Source of the DNA: Podarcis raffonei
Taxonomy: Eukaryota > Chordata > Lepidosauria > Squamata > Lacertidae
NCBI RefSeq assembly: GCF_027172205.1
Contig: NC_070607.1
Location: 5,714,001-5,778,000 of the forward strand
DNA length: 64,000 nucleotides
Direction: 5' to 3'
The notes below the pieces were generated by a model. The model searched no databases. It was not told where the DNA came from and saw nothing but the letters and a program-made list of their open reading frames with translations. A program made the position numbers and the translations under genes. Of the stretch, positions 21,385-32,221 are shown in pieces. How positions within the stretch are numbered: position 1 is the stretch's first letter; each line of letters opens with the position of its first letter.

Positions 21385-22348
21385 GTGAGAATATTGCTGC
21401 AATTTGCTGAATAGAGTTGTGTTCACGTTTGGAGTAACAGAAGGTGCCTGTCTGTGTAGTTGTGGGTGATACTGTTCTTAACCACTCGTAAAAATTATTT
21501 TGGCAAGCAGCGCCTTTTCCAAGGGCTGTAGGAATGCTGTGGATCCACGTAGACCTTGTCCGTCGCGGATGTCGTGGGCCATCGTTTAGAGAGCAATTGC
21601 AACAGTGCAAAACCATGTCCTTGGGGAGAAGGTGCAGCCAGTACATTCCTTAATATAATAAGATTATTAATATGTCCCTGCAGGAGTAGTGCTGCCAGGG
21701 GTGGCCTGGAGATTGCACTCTCCTTTTGAAAGAGCCTTTTCCAGTGACATCTCCCATCATCCCTGACGGCTGCTGGCCAGGGCCGACCGGAGTTGTAGTT
21801 CAAAACATTGGGGGCGACGGACAGGTTGGGGAAACCTCTCTCGCATGGAGGGAGACGCAGCAGCTTGTCCCACAGAAACCTTTTGTCTGTCACCCTCTCC
21901 ATCAGTCAGTCAGCTTCAGCAACTGACGGGCTTGGAGAAAACATCTCCCCCCTGGTATGTTTTGAAATTGTTCCTTCCTCGCCCCCTTTTCCTGCTGGTC
22001 TGTTACCCTGTGGAATTTGGGCTTCTGAAAACTTTGGCTTGAGAGGTGGGGGGCAGAGAGAGCACATATGCAGAGTCCCTCCTAACAGTTGGGAAAACTG
22101 TAGGCAACGTTTTGCAGTAGGGAGGGAGTCTATTCTTCAAGGAGATCACTCTATGCTCTCCAAACCGATCTCTGTATAGTATGTACACCTTCCTGCTAAC
22201 CCTCATGTTACGGGTGCTCCTTTTGCCACATTATTCCTGATTTACTGACACAGCCTTTGCCAGCCCTGGGTCTAAGGAGTGTTGTAAATACACAGTGCAA
22301 GCTGGCAGGGTGGGTGAAGCATGCCATTTAAGCAAGTTAATGCAAATA
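21385..22348. other. No gene seen
   Basis: Overlapping short frames only. A block near 21745-21840 resembles a degraded hAT MITE ('cccatcatccctgacggctg'). Confidence 0.35.
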
Positions 22349-22712
22349 GGGATGTGGGTGGCGCTGTGGTCTAAACCACAGAGTCTAGGGCTTGCCGATC
22401 AAAAGGTCAGCGGTTCAAATCCCCGTGACGGGGTGAGCTCCAATTGCTCAGTCCCTGCTGCCGCCAGCCTAGCAATTCAAAAGCACATCAAAGTGCAAGT
22501 AGATAAATAGGTTCCACTCTGGCGGGAAGGTAAACAGCATTTCCATTGCGCTGCTCTGGTTCGCCAGAAGCGGCTTAGTCATGCTGGCCACATGACCCGG
22601 AAAAACTGTCTGCGGACAAACACCGGCTCCCTTGGCCAGTAAAGCGAGAAGAGCACCACAACCCCAGAGTCGTCTGTGACTGGACTTAACTGTCAGAGGT
22701 CCTTTACCTTTT
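22349..22712 (+). mobile_element. Sauria SINE (copy 2)
   Basis: Plus-strand copy from the tRNA-like head GTGGGTGGCGCTGTGGTCTA to the tail 'aggtcctttacctt' with a poly-T run. It belongs to the longer subfamily with an extra 'ctgtctgcggacaaac' block, also seen in copy 6. Confidence 0.92.
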
Positions 22713-23980
22713 TTTTAATGTAAAAGATAAAAAAAAGTTTGCATAAATATTTCTTCAGCAACAAGAAACAGCAGGTTTTCATGTAACACCTTCTGTCCAC
22801 TTGAGCGCTTTTGGAGTGACTGCATGCACAGAAAGACACAGGAAAGTGACCTCTGAATGAGTATCTTTCCCACAGTGGATTCTAAGGGATCCAACCAAAC
22901 TTGTTTTGCCTTTCACATCACCGTCCCTCCTTAAAGGATGGCGCCACCTGGTGGAAGGAGTAGCAACAGAGCTTTTCGATCTACTGCATTTTTTCATTAG
23001 GATGTGTGTTAGACAGATGCAGGAAAATGCACTTTTTATTTTCTATATGTAAAACTTCCAGGGCCTGTTTCCCTCATCTCTCCTCCCCACACACCTCGTT
23101 TTATGCATCTCTCGCACATTTATGTACCTCCCAATCTAGCTCTAGTGGTGAGAAAGCATGAATGGAAGCGCACGGCAGGTTTTGCATCCCTTTCAAAGCA
23201 CTTCCAAGTGGAAAGGCTGAATTTTCACCCCAGTGAAAAGCACACTGGCATGCATATCTGATCTGTTTGCCTAAGCGTCCCAAGTCAGCAAGTAATCAGT
23301 ATATGTAAGAGACAGACAGACAGACAGACACTGGGCCTTCAACCTGCAAGGGCCACAGATGCTGAGCTTTCATTTTTATTTTTCAGAGTAATTCTCCAGC
23401 TCTCCTTGAAAGCGAGCTAAGAAGCAAAATGTGCAGGTACCCTTCTAAGTGATTTCTGTGAGATGAGCCAGCCAGTTTGCTCTTACATTTCAGTGTTTGT
23501 TTGTTTTTACAGTGGGTGAAGTCAGCTTGCCATTCCTTTTTGCTCAGCAATCAGGATGCCTCTTTCCTGGGGCTGGTTCATCTTAATTCTCTCACTTCCT
23601 AGAAATTATGTACTGGAAATACTAATACACAGGCAGTGCAGGTGGATATTAATGAATCAATTAGTGAGGTCTGCCAGAGGAGGTCTTCTAAAGAGGAGGT
23701 CATCCTCTGTAAGATATAATAATTAGGGTGTTTGTTTTTGTTTGAAAACTGTAGTAGCACTGTGTATTTTGGCACTCCCTCTCTTATATATGAGGCAGGC
23801 AATATATTTCCTGCCTTCCTGGTGCTTACTGAAGACTTTCTCTCCCATTAAGCCCTTTAGGTGGAGATTTTTTATCCTAGACCATGAAAACATTGTATAT
23901 GGATATGTTCTGTTGTTCTATTGCCAAAATGCTTCAGGATGTTTTATGGGCAGCAACTGATAAATTAAATAATATTTATA
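22713..23980. other. No gene seen; small (GACA)n tract
   Basis: Contains a GACA tetranucleotide tract near 23308-23331 and otherwise unique-looking sequence without supported exons. Confidence 0.4.
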
Positions 23981-24206
23981 CAGCGGTACCTCAGGTTACA
24001 TACGCTTCAGGTTACAGACTCCGCTAACCCAGAAATAGTGCTTCAGGTTAAGAACTTTGCTTCAGGATAAGAACAGAAATCGGGCTCTGGCGGCGTGGCA
24101 GCAGTGGGAGGCCCCATTAGCTAAAGTGGTGCTTCAGGTTAAGAACAGTTTCAGGTTAAGAACGGACCTCCGGAACGAATTAAGTACTTAACCTGAGGTA
24201 CCACTA
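23981..24206. mobile_element. TA-target MITE, CAGTGGTACC family (copy B)
   Basis: Begins CAGCGGTACCTCAGGTTA and ends GAGGTACCACTA, in the opposite interior orientation to copy A. Left flank TA, right flank TA-like. Confidence 0.85.
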
Positions 24207-25268
24207 TATTGCAAATAATATTGTGGCATTTCAAAATTATTCCGTCTGCATTTTGATTTTACCCTCACAATGTCATTGCGAGTTTAAAGTTTTTTGTTAG
24301 TTTCTGAGGAGAAACTTGATATCTATGGGCCACCCTGGCTTTTGTGTAAAACAGAACAAAGGAAGATTTGGGTTAACCAGTGTGTGTCTGCACGCAGCAG
24401 CCAGTCCATTTAAAAAGAAAAACACAAAAATTGCACCTATCGGCTGCCTGAGAGGGAAGGGACAGTAGGAGGGACTGAATCCAGCCCCCCGCCATGTGAA
24501 CAGCTGATTGGCAAGACTTCAGCTTTTTAAATGGGCTTCCAGTTGGGACAGGATAATTCTGGGTATTCTGTCAATTTTGAGGGAGAGGGATAAAATGTTG
24601 GCCTTGTTCCCATTTTTAAAAGTATAGGCTAGCCAAATTCAATGTTCTTTTATTCCGGTTGTTGTTGAGAAGGGATAAAACTGATGGGAATATGAACCCA
24701 TCTCTGAACAGCGAGTTGGGTGAGGGTTGGAAGAGAAAGCCAGGCTGAGGGAGTTTGGGGGGGCACATTTTAAAAATGTTTATAACATGCACATGAATTT
24801 GTGTTTGTTTTTTTTTGTTCCAGCTAAACTTGCCAGCTGGAGTTGCGTTCTCCCTGATTTCAGCCTTGAAGTATGATGCGTTTTTAATGATTCCCTTTTT
24901 CTGTCTTTCAGTCTCTTGGTCTCCTTCCTTCCCTTCTTTTTCTTTTTCTTTTCAAGACTGACTTAGCCGGCCTCCACTTGGAGGTACTGACAGATTCCAG
25001 AACTGGTGGTTGTTCCATCCATGGGAAATCAACCTGAACCTTACGCACATCTGGGTTTCATGAAAACCGTCACCAGTTTTCCTGCATGTAATTACTGAAT
25101 CCCCTTGTTAGGTCTGGAAGTAGTTTCTGTGGATGATTTTTTAACCCCTTCTAACGGGGAGAAAAGAACTCATTCTCTCTGTCTCTCCAAAAAAGTTTGA
25201 GCTATCCAATTCTTTGGCCACTTGGCTGTTTCCCCGTCTGAATGATCAGCTGGAATATCTGATCACTG
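24207..25268. other. No gene seen
   Basis: Unique-looking sequence. No exon or repeat structure supported. Confidence 0.4.
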
Positions 25269-25269
25269 A

Positions 25270-25416
25270 TATAGAATCATAGTACTGAAGAGCTGTAAGA
25301 GACCCCAAGGGTCATCTAGTCCAACCCGCTGAAATGCAGGAATCTTTTGCCCAAGGTGGGACTTGAACCATGACCTGAGATTAAGAGTCTCATGCTCTCT
25401 GATTGAGCTATCTGAA
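25270..25416 (-). mobile_element. tRNA-Lys-derived SINE with CR1 tail
   Basis: Read on the minus strand, the head matches tRNA-Lys(CUU): AGAGCATGAGACTCTTAATC with anticodon CTT, then the B box 'ggttcaagtccc'. It is followed by 'gggttggactagatgaccct' and ends in the CR1-like tail ATGATTCTAT. It is a tRNA-headed retroposon using CR1 machinery, not a functional tRNA gene, since the acceptor stem does not pair. Confidence 0.8.
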
Positions 25417-25488
25417 GTGTCAGACAAGGTGTGGGGAGACCAAAACCAGAAGTACTATTGTGGTTTGTGGTCATTTTGAGGACAGAAT

Positions 25489-25853
25489 CAGGGCCCGATT
25501 TAGGTTTGAGGAGGCCCTAAGCTACTGAAGGTAATGGGGCCCTTTATATGTCCAGCTGTCCTTTGTCAACAACAAATTGTCGCTGTTTTTTGTGTTGAAT
25601 ATATGCTATATGGTAATTTATGGACCTAATACGTATCTAAAGCCATTTGCACATAACAAAATATGTACACCATAGAAGCCTACAGAACACAAAATACTGT
25701 TGCTGTATGTAGGTTTTCTTTTATTTGTTTTTATCTTATTTTTTGGAAATGTACACCAAGGGTTGTTTTTTTCCTTTTAATTTTTTGGGGGGTCCCCAAG
25801 AGAGTGGGGCCCTAAACTATAGCTTGTTTAGCTTATACGTTAATCCGGCACTG
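25489..25853. mobile_element. hAT-like DNA element with CAGGGCCCGATTTAGG end
   Basis: Ends CAGGGCCCGATTTAGG and TAATCCGGCACTG are inverted matches. The flanking octamers GACAGAAT (25481-25488) and GACACGAT (25854-25861) match at six of eight bases. The left half shares about 170 bp with the element at 30,126-30,465. Confidence 0.75.
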
Positions 25854-25891
25854 GACACGATGATAACATTTTTTCTATTGCAGTGCCACTC

Positions 25892-25893
<2 letters not shown>

Positions 25894-25960
<67 letters not shown>
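25894..25960. repeat. Compound (GT)n(GA)n microsatellite
   Basis: About 14 GT units run directly into about 19 GA units. Open frames across it (Cys-Val then Arg-Glu runs) are artefacts. Confidence 0.97.
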
Positions 25961-25966
<6 letters not shown>

Positions 25967-26447
25967 TAGAAAACACAAGGTAAATTTACATGATCTTTGC
26001 CAAATCTGCTATGGAAATGGCTGAGAAGTGCTGCGAGACATTTTGCTCTTAGCTTAGATTTCTTGATGCAACACAAACCCATGTTGATTGTGGGAACACC
26101 CCAGCTCTTCAAAGAGAGCCACCTAATAATAAATCAGGGAAAGCAGGTTGGGTGGATGAGAAACCCTTTGAATACAAGTTTTGTGTGTGTCCAGTTGATG
26201 TGCAACTGCCCCTGGAAGGAGCAGGGAAGGGGGGAACAGAACCAGCTGATACGCACTGATATGTATTGCGGTTCTCACCTGGCCACCAGGGATATCATGT
26301 ATATAGTTTTCACTCAGGTCCACGTCAGTTAATTTAGGCGGGGAACCCTGGGCTGTTGTTACAGCGTTGACAGCCGGCTGCCTATATAAGCAGGCCAGCT
26401 GAGCTGTTTGCAGTTCAGTTCAGTTCCAGCTTATTTATAAAGAACTA

Positions 26448-26706
26448 CTGTATTTTTCGCTCTATAAGATGCACCAGATCATAAGACGCACCTAGTTTTT
26501 GGAGGAGGAAAACAAGAAACAAAATATTCTGAATCCCAGAAGCCAGAACAGCAAGAGGGATCGCTGCGCAGCGAAAGCAGCGATCCCTCTTGCTGTTCTG
26601 GCTTCTGAGATAGCTGCGCACCCTGCATTTGCTCCATAAGACACACACACATTTCCCCTTACTTTTTAGGAGGGAAAAAGTGAGTCTTATAGAGCAAAAA
26701 ATACGG
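26448..26706. mobile_element. TA-target MITE, CCGTATTTTT family (copy I) with perfect hairpin
   Basis: Flanked by TA on both sides, with ends CTGTATTTTTCGCTCTATAA and the inverted TTATAGAGCAAAAAATACGG. The interior carries a perfect 30-bp inverted repeat (26537-26566 against 26578-26607) around an 11-nt loop. It is inserted in the 5' LTR of the gypsy-type remnant. Confidence 0.9.
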
Positions 26707-27470
26707 TACTTGGAGAAATCTCTGCCTCGTTTGCTATGTCCACCCACTATTTAATACTGTACTAACGCGCCACAGTCCTTTATTCCGGGGAATCAGGTTT
26801 TTGCCCGGAACTTTGTGGGGGACATTCCTTGGGTGCCGGCCACGGTAGGGGGAGTCACAGGGCCCCGTTCGTACCAGGTGGCATTCAAGAACGGACGCTT
26901 GTGGTGCCGGCACATAGACCAGCTAAGGCGCAGGGTTGGGGATTTGGACACTACCGCTGTGCTCCCAACTGTGGCCCCAGCTCCGGAGGGGTCGCTAATG
27001 GAAGGCGAGGCTTCACCTACATCTTCCTCACAAACTGAGGGCATGGAGCCAAGCCAAGCCGTTTTGGTGGGTCTGCCTGGCTCTCCAGAGACTCGGACCA
27101 CTGCCGTGCCTGACCGTCTGCCGAGTCCGCTCACAGCGGTTCCTTCGACAGCAGCGGAGCCAGGGAACTCAGGCTCAACGCCACATTTGGTTGCACCACA
27201 GTCGCAGCCAGAATCAGGCGGCCACCTGGACTTTGGTATTGGCCCTCGGTGATCCAGCAGGGTTTCCAAGAGCCCAGCTTATTTAAAAGTCTATGTTCAC
27301 CACTATGATTGTAACTAACGCCTTGTCTCGGTGGGGAGGGGTGTTATGTATTGAAGTTCTCACCCTGGGCCAGCAGGGGGATACTGTAGATAGTTTTCAC
27401 TCAGGTCCAGGCCAGTTAATTTAGGCAAGGAACAGCTGAGCTGTTTGCTGTTCAGTTCAGTTCCAATTTA

Positions 27471-27728
27471 CAGTGGTACCTCAGGTTAAGTACTTAATTC
27501 ATTCCAGAGGTCCATACTTAACCTGAAACTGTTCTTAACCTGATGCACCACTTTAGCTAATGGGGCCTCCTGCTGCTGTCACACCGCCGGAGCACAATTT
27601 CTGTTCTCATCCTGAAGCAAAGTTCTTAACCTGAAGCACTATTTCTGGGTTAGCGGAGTCTGTAACCTGAAGCGTATATAACCTGAAGCGTATGTAACCT
27701 GAAGCGTATGTAACCTGAGGTACCACTG
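27471..27728. mobile_element. TA-target MITE, CAGTGGTACC family (copy C)
   Basis: Ends CAGTGGTACCTCAGGTTA and GAGGTACCACTG with TA on both flanks. Inserted in the 3' LTR of the gypsy-type remnant. The right end carries three units of 'gcgtatgtaacctgaa' type. Confidence 0.9.
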
Positions 27729-27792
27729 TACTTATAAAGAACTACTTGGAGAAATCTCTGTGTCGTCTGCTATGTCCACCCACTATTTAATA

Positions 27793-28746
27793 TGCACAAT
27801 GACCTGGAACGCAACTTCCGCGCAAACGGGGAGTTTCCTGTATTAAAAAACTGCAGAAAGCACTAACTAAAAGTAGGGTTGGGGGAGAAATTCGATTCCA
27901 TTCACATTTAAAGATGAACCTCTTTAGTTCCATTTCCAAAACAATAAAAGACTAAACAACAACAATGACCCACCCTTCAAAATTTGCACTTTCCTCAATT
28001 TTGCAATGCAGTTTTCCAGCCAAGTAATGTGTACAAAAATGACACACCGCGATACTACAATAACATGCATATATTTGTGAATATAGCACACAAAAATGCC
28101 CTCTGGTAGGGGGAATTGCATTGCAGAAATGTGTTTATTAGGCAACATGTACACAGGCATGTGGATGGTTGGAGAAATCATTAAGATTAAGACGGGGAGT
28201 TGGAGGAAATGAGAGAAACCGGAATTGACAGATTAGCTCATCCCTAAGTAGAAGCTGCCTGAATAATTAAATGTATCAAATTATGTTTTCCAGGAAGATT
28301 AAACTTTCACAGCTTCTGCAATCGCCGCTACTGGGAGAATAAGTTGCTCCCTTGCTGATTGTGGTATTTGAGTATTTATTATGTTTTGTATCACTTTTAC
28401 AGCGCAGGCTTGTACACAGTTCCTGGTAATACTTTTCTATAAAAAGGTGGCATGATAGGATCAGATATGGCCAGTGGCTTTAGCTGAAAAGCTGGCACAA
28501 CAAGATAGCCAGAGGGCAAATCAAACATGGAAAGTGTTTCCACATATGTTATCCTTTTCTTCCATCAACGCCCATTGCAGAGAAGTCTTGCAGAATTTTT
28601 TCAGGGGAGGTTCACTTATCCAGGGTCCCGCCTCTTACTTTTAAAGCCTGACAAATGGATTGAAGTTAATGAAATTGCAGTATTTTTGAGAATGTCAAAG
28701 AACTCCATACAGACGCTGTACATTGAATGGAAGTAAACATTTTATA
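27793..28746. other. No gene seen
   Basis: AT-rich sequence with no supported exons or repeat termini. Confidence 0.4.
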
Positions 28747-29225
28747 CAGTGGTACCTCGGGTTAAGAACTTAATTCATTCTGGAGGTCCGTTCTTAACCT
28801 GAAACAGTTCTTAACCTCAGGTACCACTGAAATATACTTGGAGCCGAGAGTGGATTTCATGCTCTTTATTCAGCTCATAGTGGTGAGGAGGAATGGAAGT
28901 TCCCCCCAGAATGTCTGCTTTATATACATTATTTACACAATGGGCCCCACGTGATTGGCTAATTCCGGGATTCTACTGTAGGCCAATCAGGTTGCGGATT
29001 CACTTCCACCTGGAGCTGGATTGGGTGGCTCCTGTGGACCAATCAGACTGCTACATTCTGGATCCTATTCAACTCAGTACATAACAACCACTTTAGCTAA
29101 TGGGGCCTCCCGCTGCCACCGTGCGATTTCTATTCTCATCCTGAAGCAAAGTTCTTAACCCAAGGTACTATTCCTAGGTTAGCGAAGTCTGTAACCTGAA
29201 GTGTATGTAACCCGAGGTACCACTG
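28747..29225. mobile_element. TA-target MITE, CAGTGGTACC family (copy D), split by an LTR
   Basis: Left part 28747-28827 and right part 29087-29225 together make one MITE, with TA at both outer flanks. The gap is filled exactly by a solo LTR with its own 5-bp target duplication. Confidence 0.9.
28828..29086 (-). mobile_element. Solo LTR, TGTTATGTACT family (copy 3), nested in MITE D
   Basis: Minus-strand copy ending TGTTATGTACTGAG at the right. It is flanked by the 5-bp duplication ACCAC (28823-28827, 29087-29091), which is MITE sequence. The nesting shows that this LTR family was active after the MITE landed. Confidence 0.92.
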
Positions 29226-30125
29226 TATTGAATAGAATTAAATATATTATTTGTGTTTTTATTATTAATTTTAAAAACAACAGATATAGGGAGGGAAAAA
29301 ATACAGAAATAATACCAAGCAAACAGGTAAGTCTTGCAATAGCAATATCCCAAATTCCATGGACTGCCCACCTCAAGCAATGCATATATACTAAAACATC
29401 AGAGTTAAAGCACAAAGGAAGCTATCGGTGTGACATCAGTGAAGACAAATCTGAAACGGAAAATGAATGGGAGATAAAATAAAAGGAGGCAACTATCAAC
29501 AGTCATTTATGGGTGGAAAGTTATAAGCAAAGAGCAATCATGAAACATAAAATCCTAAAACTAAGTATTCCAAATATTTGTGTAACGTAAAGGAGGATAC
29601 TGACTGTTCTTTTCATTATCAATAAAATTGATTTGTCAGATTTAAAAATGCTACAGAGAGCTCTCATTTTCTGGGCCAACTTCTCCCTGAAGGCAACATG
29701 CCACACTTTGTGGTACCAATAGGCTGAAGAGGCACCACAAAAATCTCTCTAGGGTTTGACTATAGTTAATGAGGCCATCAGCAACAGACTAATCAGATGC
29801 TGTTCTTTAAGACAGGTGGGGAAATAATTCAATCTGTGATGTTCTCATAAGCGCACCATAAAGAAGGTGTCATAAAAGCAAAGATCACCTCTGCTGTAGA
29901 CTGTGGGACACAGTGGGGTTAGGAATCTCATAGGTGTGATTGCATAGATAAAGTGCTGGTTTGTACAGATGAGGAATCGAGTCAAAATGGTATGGGCTTG
30001 TCTAGGACGTTTTGTTAATCTGGAATTTGAACCCAGACCTCCCAAATCTCCCCAAATAATCATGGGCTTGGAATTGTAGCTCTTTGAGGGGTAAATTACA
30101 GCTCCTGGCAGAGGCGCCATCTTGT
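29226..30125. other. No gene seen; small transposon fragment near the end
   Basis: AT-rich. The block around 30040-30115 ('gaattgtagctctttgaggg') resembles a decayed hAT MITE. Confidence 0.35.
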
Positions 30126-30465
30126 CATAGCTGTCAACTTACAGATCTGAAAATAAGGGACCAGCAGCCTCGAAAATAAGGGATCAGCAGCCAAAATAAG
30201 GGATCAACAATTACTTTGATAAAATACATATTTTGTTGTGTGCAAATGGCTTTAGATACGTATTAGGTCCATAAATTACCATATAGCATATATTCAACAC
30301 AAAAAACAGCAACAATTTGTTGTTGACAAAGGACAGCTGGACATATAAAGGGCCCCATTACCTTCAGTAGCTTATTTAAGGGACATCATCAATAAGGGAC
30401 AGCAGCAGGACATGGCACTGGGATAAGGGACTGTCCCACCAAATAAGGGACGCTTGACAGCTATG
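30126..30465. mobile_element. DNA element with AGCTGTCAA ends, chimeric interior
   Basis: Ends CATAGCTGTCAA and TTGACAGCTATG are near-perfect inverted repeats. Both arms hold tandem 'aataagggac/aataagggatcagcag' units. Between them lies a block of about 170 bp (about 30215-30372) that is the reverse complement of part of the hAT-like element at 25,489-25,853. Confidence 0.7.
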
Positions 30466-30917
30466 CGTCTTGTGCCTAAGATTGAGGGGGCAGCGCATGT
30501 TTTGTGTGTGTGTGATGTCATGCGCCATGTTGCATCGTTGGGAGGAGACAGCACAGTGCGCCTTCCTCTCTTGTGCCCCCTCTTGACAATCCTACTGTGG
30601 GGCTGGAAAACACCTCCGCCCCTGGGAGTTGGTGTGCCAGGTTCCTGGGATTGTTTCAGTTAGTGCTGCTTGAAATGGATGGTGTATATTGTTGCAGGAA
30701 TTTATCTATAGGTTGGGGAGGGGGGGTTGCCCCTCCAGCAAATATCACGCACATGCAGCCCACTACCAAAGTCAGCACAATCACTTTTGTGACTTTTGTG
30801 ATTTGTCCCCACAAAACACTTCATCACAGTTCCTTCCTATCTATTCAAAGGGCCTTTGCTGCACGATACCAAATGTAAGAATTCACCGATCAATGTATCT
30901 ATGTACTGGCTCACTGG
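30466..30917. other. No gene seen
   Basis: No supported exon or repeat. Includes a short G run near 30716. Confidence 0.35.
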
Positions 30918-30922
30918 GAAAA

Positions 30923-31208
30923 TGAAATATACTCAGAGTCGAGAGTGGATTTCATGTTCTTTATTCAGCTCATAGTGGTGAGGAGGAATGAAAGTCCCCT
31001 CAAAGTATCTGCTTTATATACATTATTTATACAATGGGCTGCACATGATTGGCTAATTCCGGAATTCTCCTGTAGGCCAATCAGGTTGTGGATTCACTTC
31101 CATCTGGAGCCGGATTGGGTGGCTCCTGCAGACCAATCATACTGCTGCATTGTTCTAGGACCAATCAGACTGCTGCATTCTGAATCCTATTCAACTCAGT
31201 ACATAACA
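30923..31208 (-). mobile_element. Solo LTR, TGTTATGTACT family (copy 4)
   Basis: Begins (plus strand) TGAAATATACTCAGAGTC and ends AGTACATAACA. Flanked by the 5-bp duplication GAAAA (30918-30922, 31209-31213). Same orientation and layout as copies 1 and 3. Confidence 0.9.
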
Positions 31209-31479
31209 GAAAACTTCAGAAATTCATCTAGACATGTGAGCTCAGCTACTCAGCAGCCCCTCTGCCTGAGTGATAATCCCTGGCATCCTGATACCTGACT
31301 GCCAGACAGGTAGCCATACCAGAAATAACAAACCCAGATGAAGACAAAAGGGTGTGATTAATTTGGCTGGGAAACAGGGACATGTAAATATCTTTTTTGT
31401 TATACTTGATGGGTGTTTGGTGGAGGACAAGGGAAAGCATGGGGCAGGGTCCAGGATGCTCAGATTACTGCCACCAGAC

Positions 31480-31737
31480 CTCCCCTTTCATGATGTAACC
31501 GTGATGTATTACTGATGTAGTTGGGGGGGGGGTGTAACATAGGAATTAACAGCTAATAAAAGTTTGGGGGCTCTTTTGTTCGGGGCTTCCATCTTGTTCC
31601 ACCTTGTGGCAGGTGGGAGTCCTGTCGCGACAGTCTTCAATAAAGACCAAGCCTACTGGCTGCTGTTTTGCTCTGGTATTCCTGGCTGGTGTCCTTGTTT
31701 TTTTGTCCAAGGGAGCCCTCAGATTTCTCCGTTAACA
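31480..31737 (+). mobile_element. ERV-like LTR fragment or solo LTR (fossil)
   Basis: The right part has the layout of an LTR R/U5 region: a TAATAAAAG box, 'ccaccttgtggcaggtggga', an AATAAA signal at 31639-31644, a T-rich stretch and a CA end at 31737. The left boundary and target duplication were not found, and LTR sequence may begin as early as about 31240. No coding region is attached. Confidence 0.5.
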
Positions 31738-32221
31738 GTATACAGCCATAGAAACAGTAATTTAATCTAGTTGTTTCCAAGACATGAGCGGCAGGGCCTT
31801 TAACCGTATTTTTTATTTGATGAACAGATCTGTTTATTCAGCCACGCGAAGGCTGGTGTCTTTTTATCTGGATACAATCAGATTTTAAACTTCAGAAGAC
31901 TAAATCTAAAGATTGTAGCCTTTAAGGGTGTAGATTTGTAATTTGGCAGGGGTTTTGCTTAGTCTGCTGCCACGTCGCTGCTTTTGTCTAAAGCCATGTA
32001 TATATCCTGTTTAGATGTGCATAGAACCTGTTGTGGCGCAATTTCTTCATGTCTGGGCTTAATGAAAATATACAGAGCGGGGATCCATTTCAATAAGATG
32101 CCAACTGTTTTCAATTCCCCATTTAAGTTTTGGTGACTTGGCTAGGTGGAAGGTACCTTGGGGAACATCTCCTACTACAAGAGTCCTTTAGATAAAGGCA
32201 AGGGAGCACATGGGCAAGAAT
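31738..32221. other. No gene seen
   Basis: Unique-looking AT-rich sequence. Confidence 0.4.

Larger units (their letters stand above)
26257..27792 (+). mobile_element. Ty3/gypsy-type LTR retrotransposon remnant (fossil)
   Basis: Two related LTRs, 26257-26756 and 27342-27792, flank a short internal part. That part (about 26760-27250) encodes the end of an integrase-type domain (GPRSYQVAFKNG, CRHIDQLRRRVG). A polypurine tract (GGTGGGGAGGGG) sits just before the 3' LTR, as the family requires. Flanks CGCAC (26252-26256) and TGCAC (27793-27797) look like an aged 5-bp target duplication. The element is broken, with most of its coding region absent. Each LTR carries a different MITE, so it is older than both. 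Confidence 0.8.

Noticed and set aside
25725-26024. 99-codon frame with Cys-Val and Arg-Glu runs
   Set aside because: It is produced by the GT/GA microsatellite and a hAT-like element.
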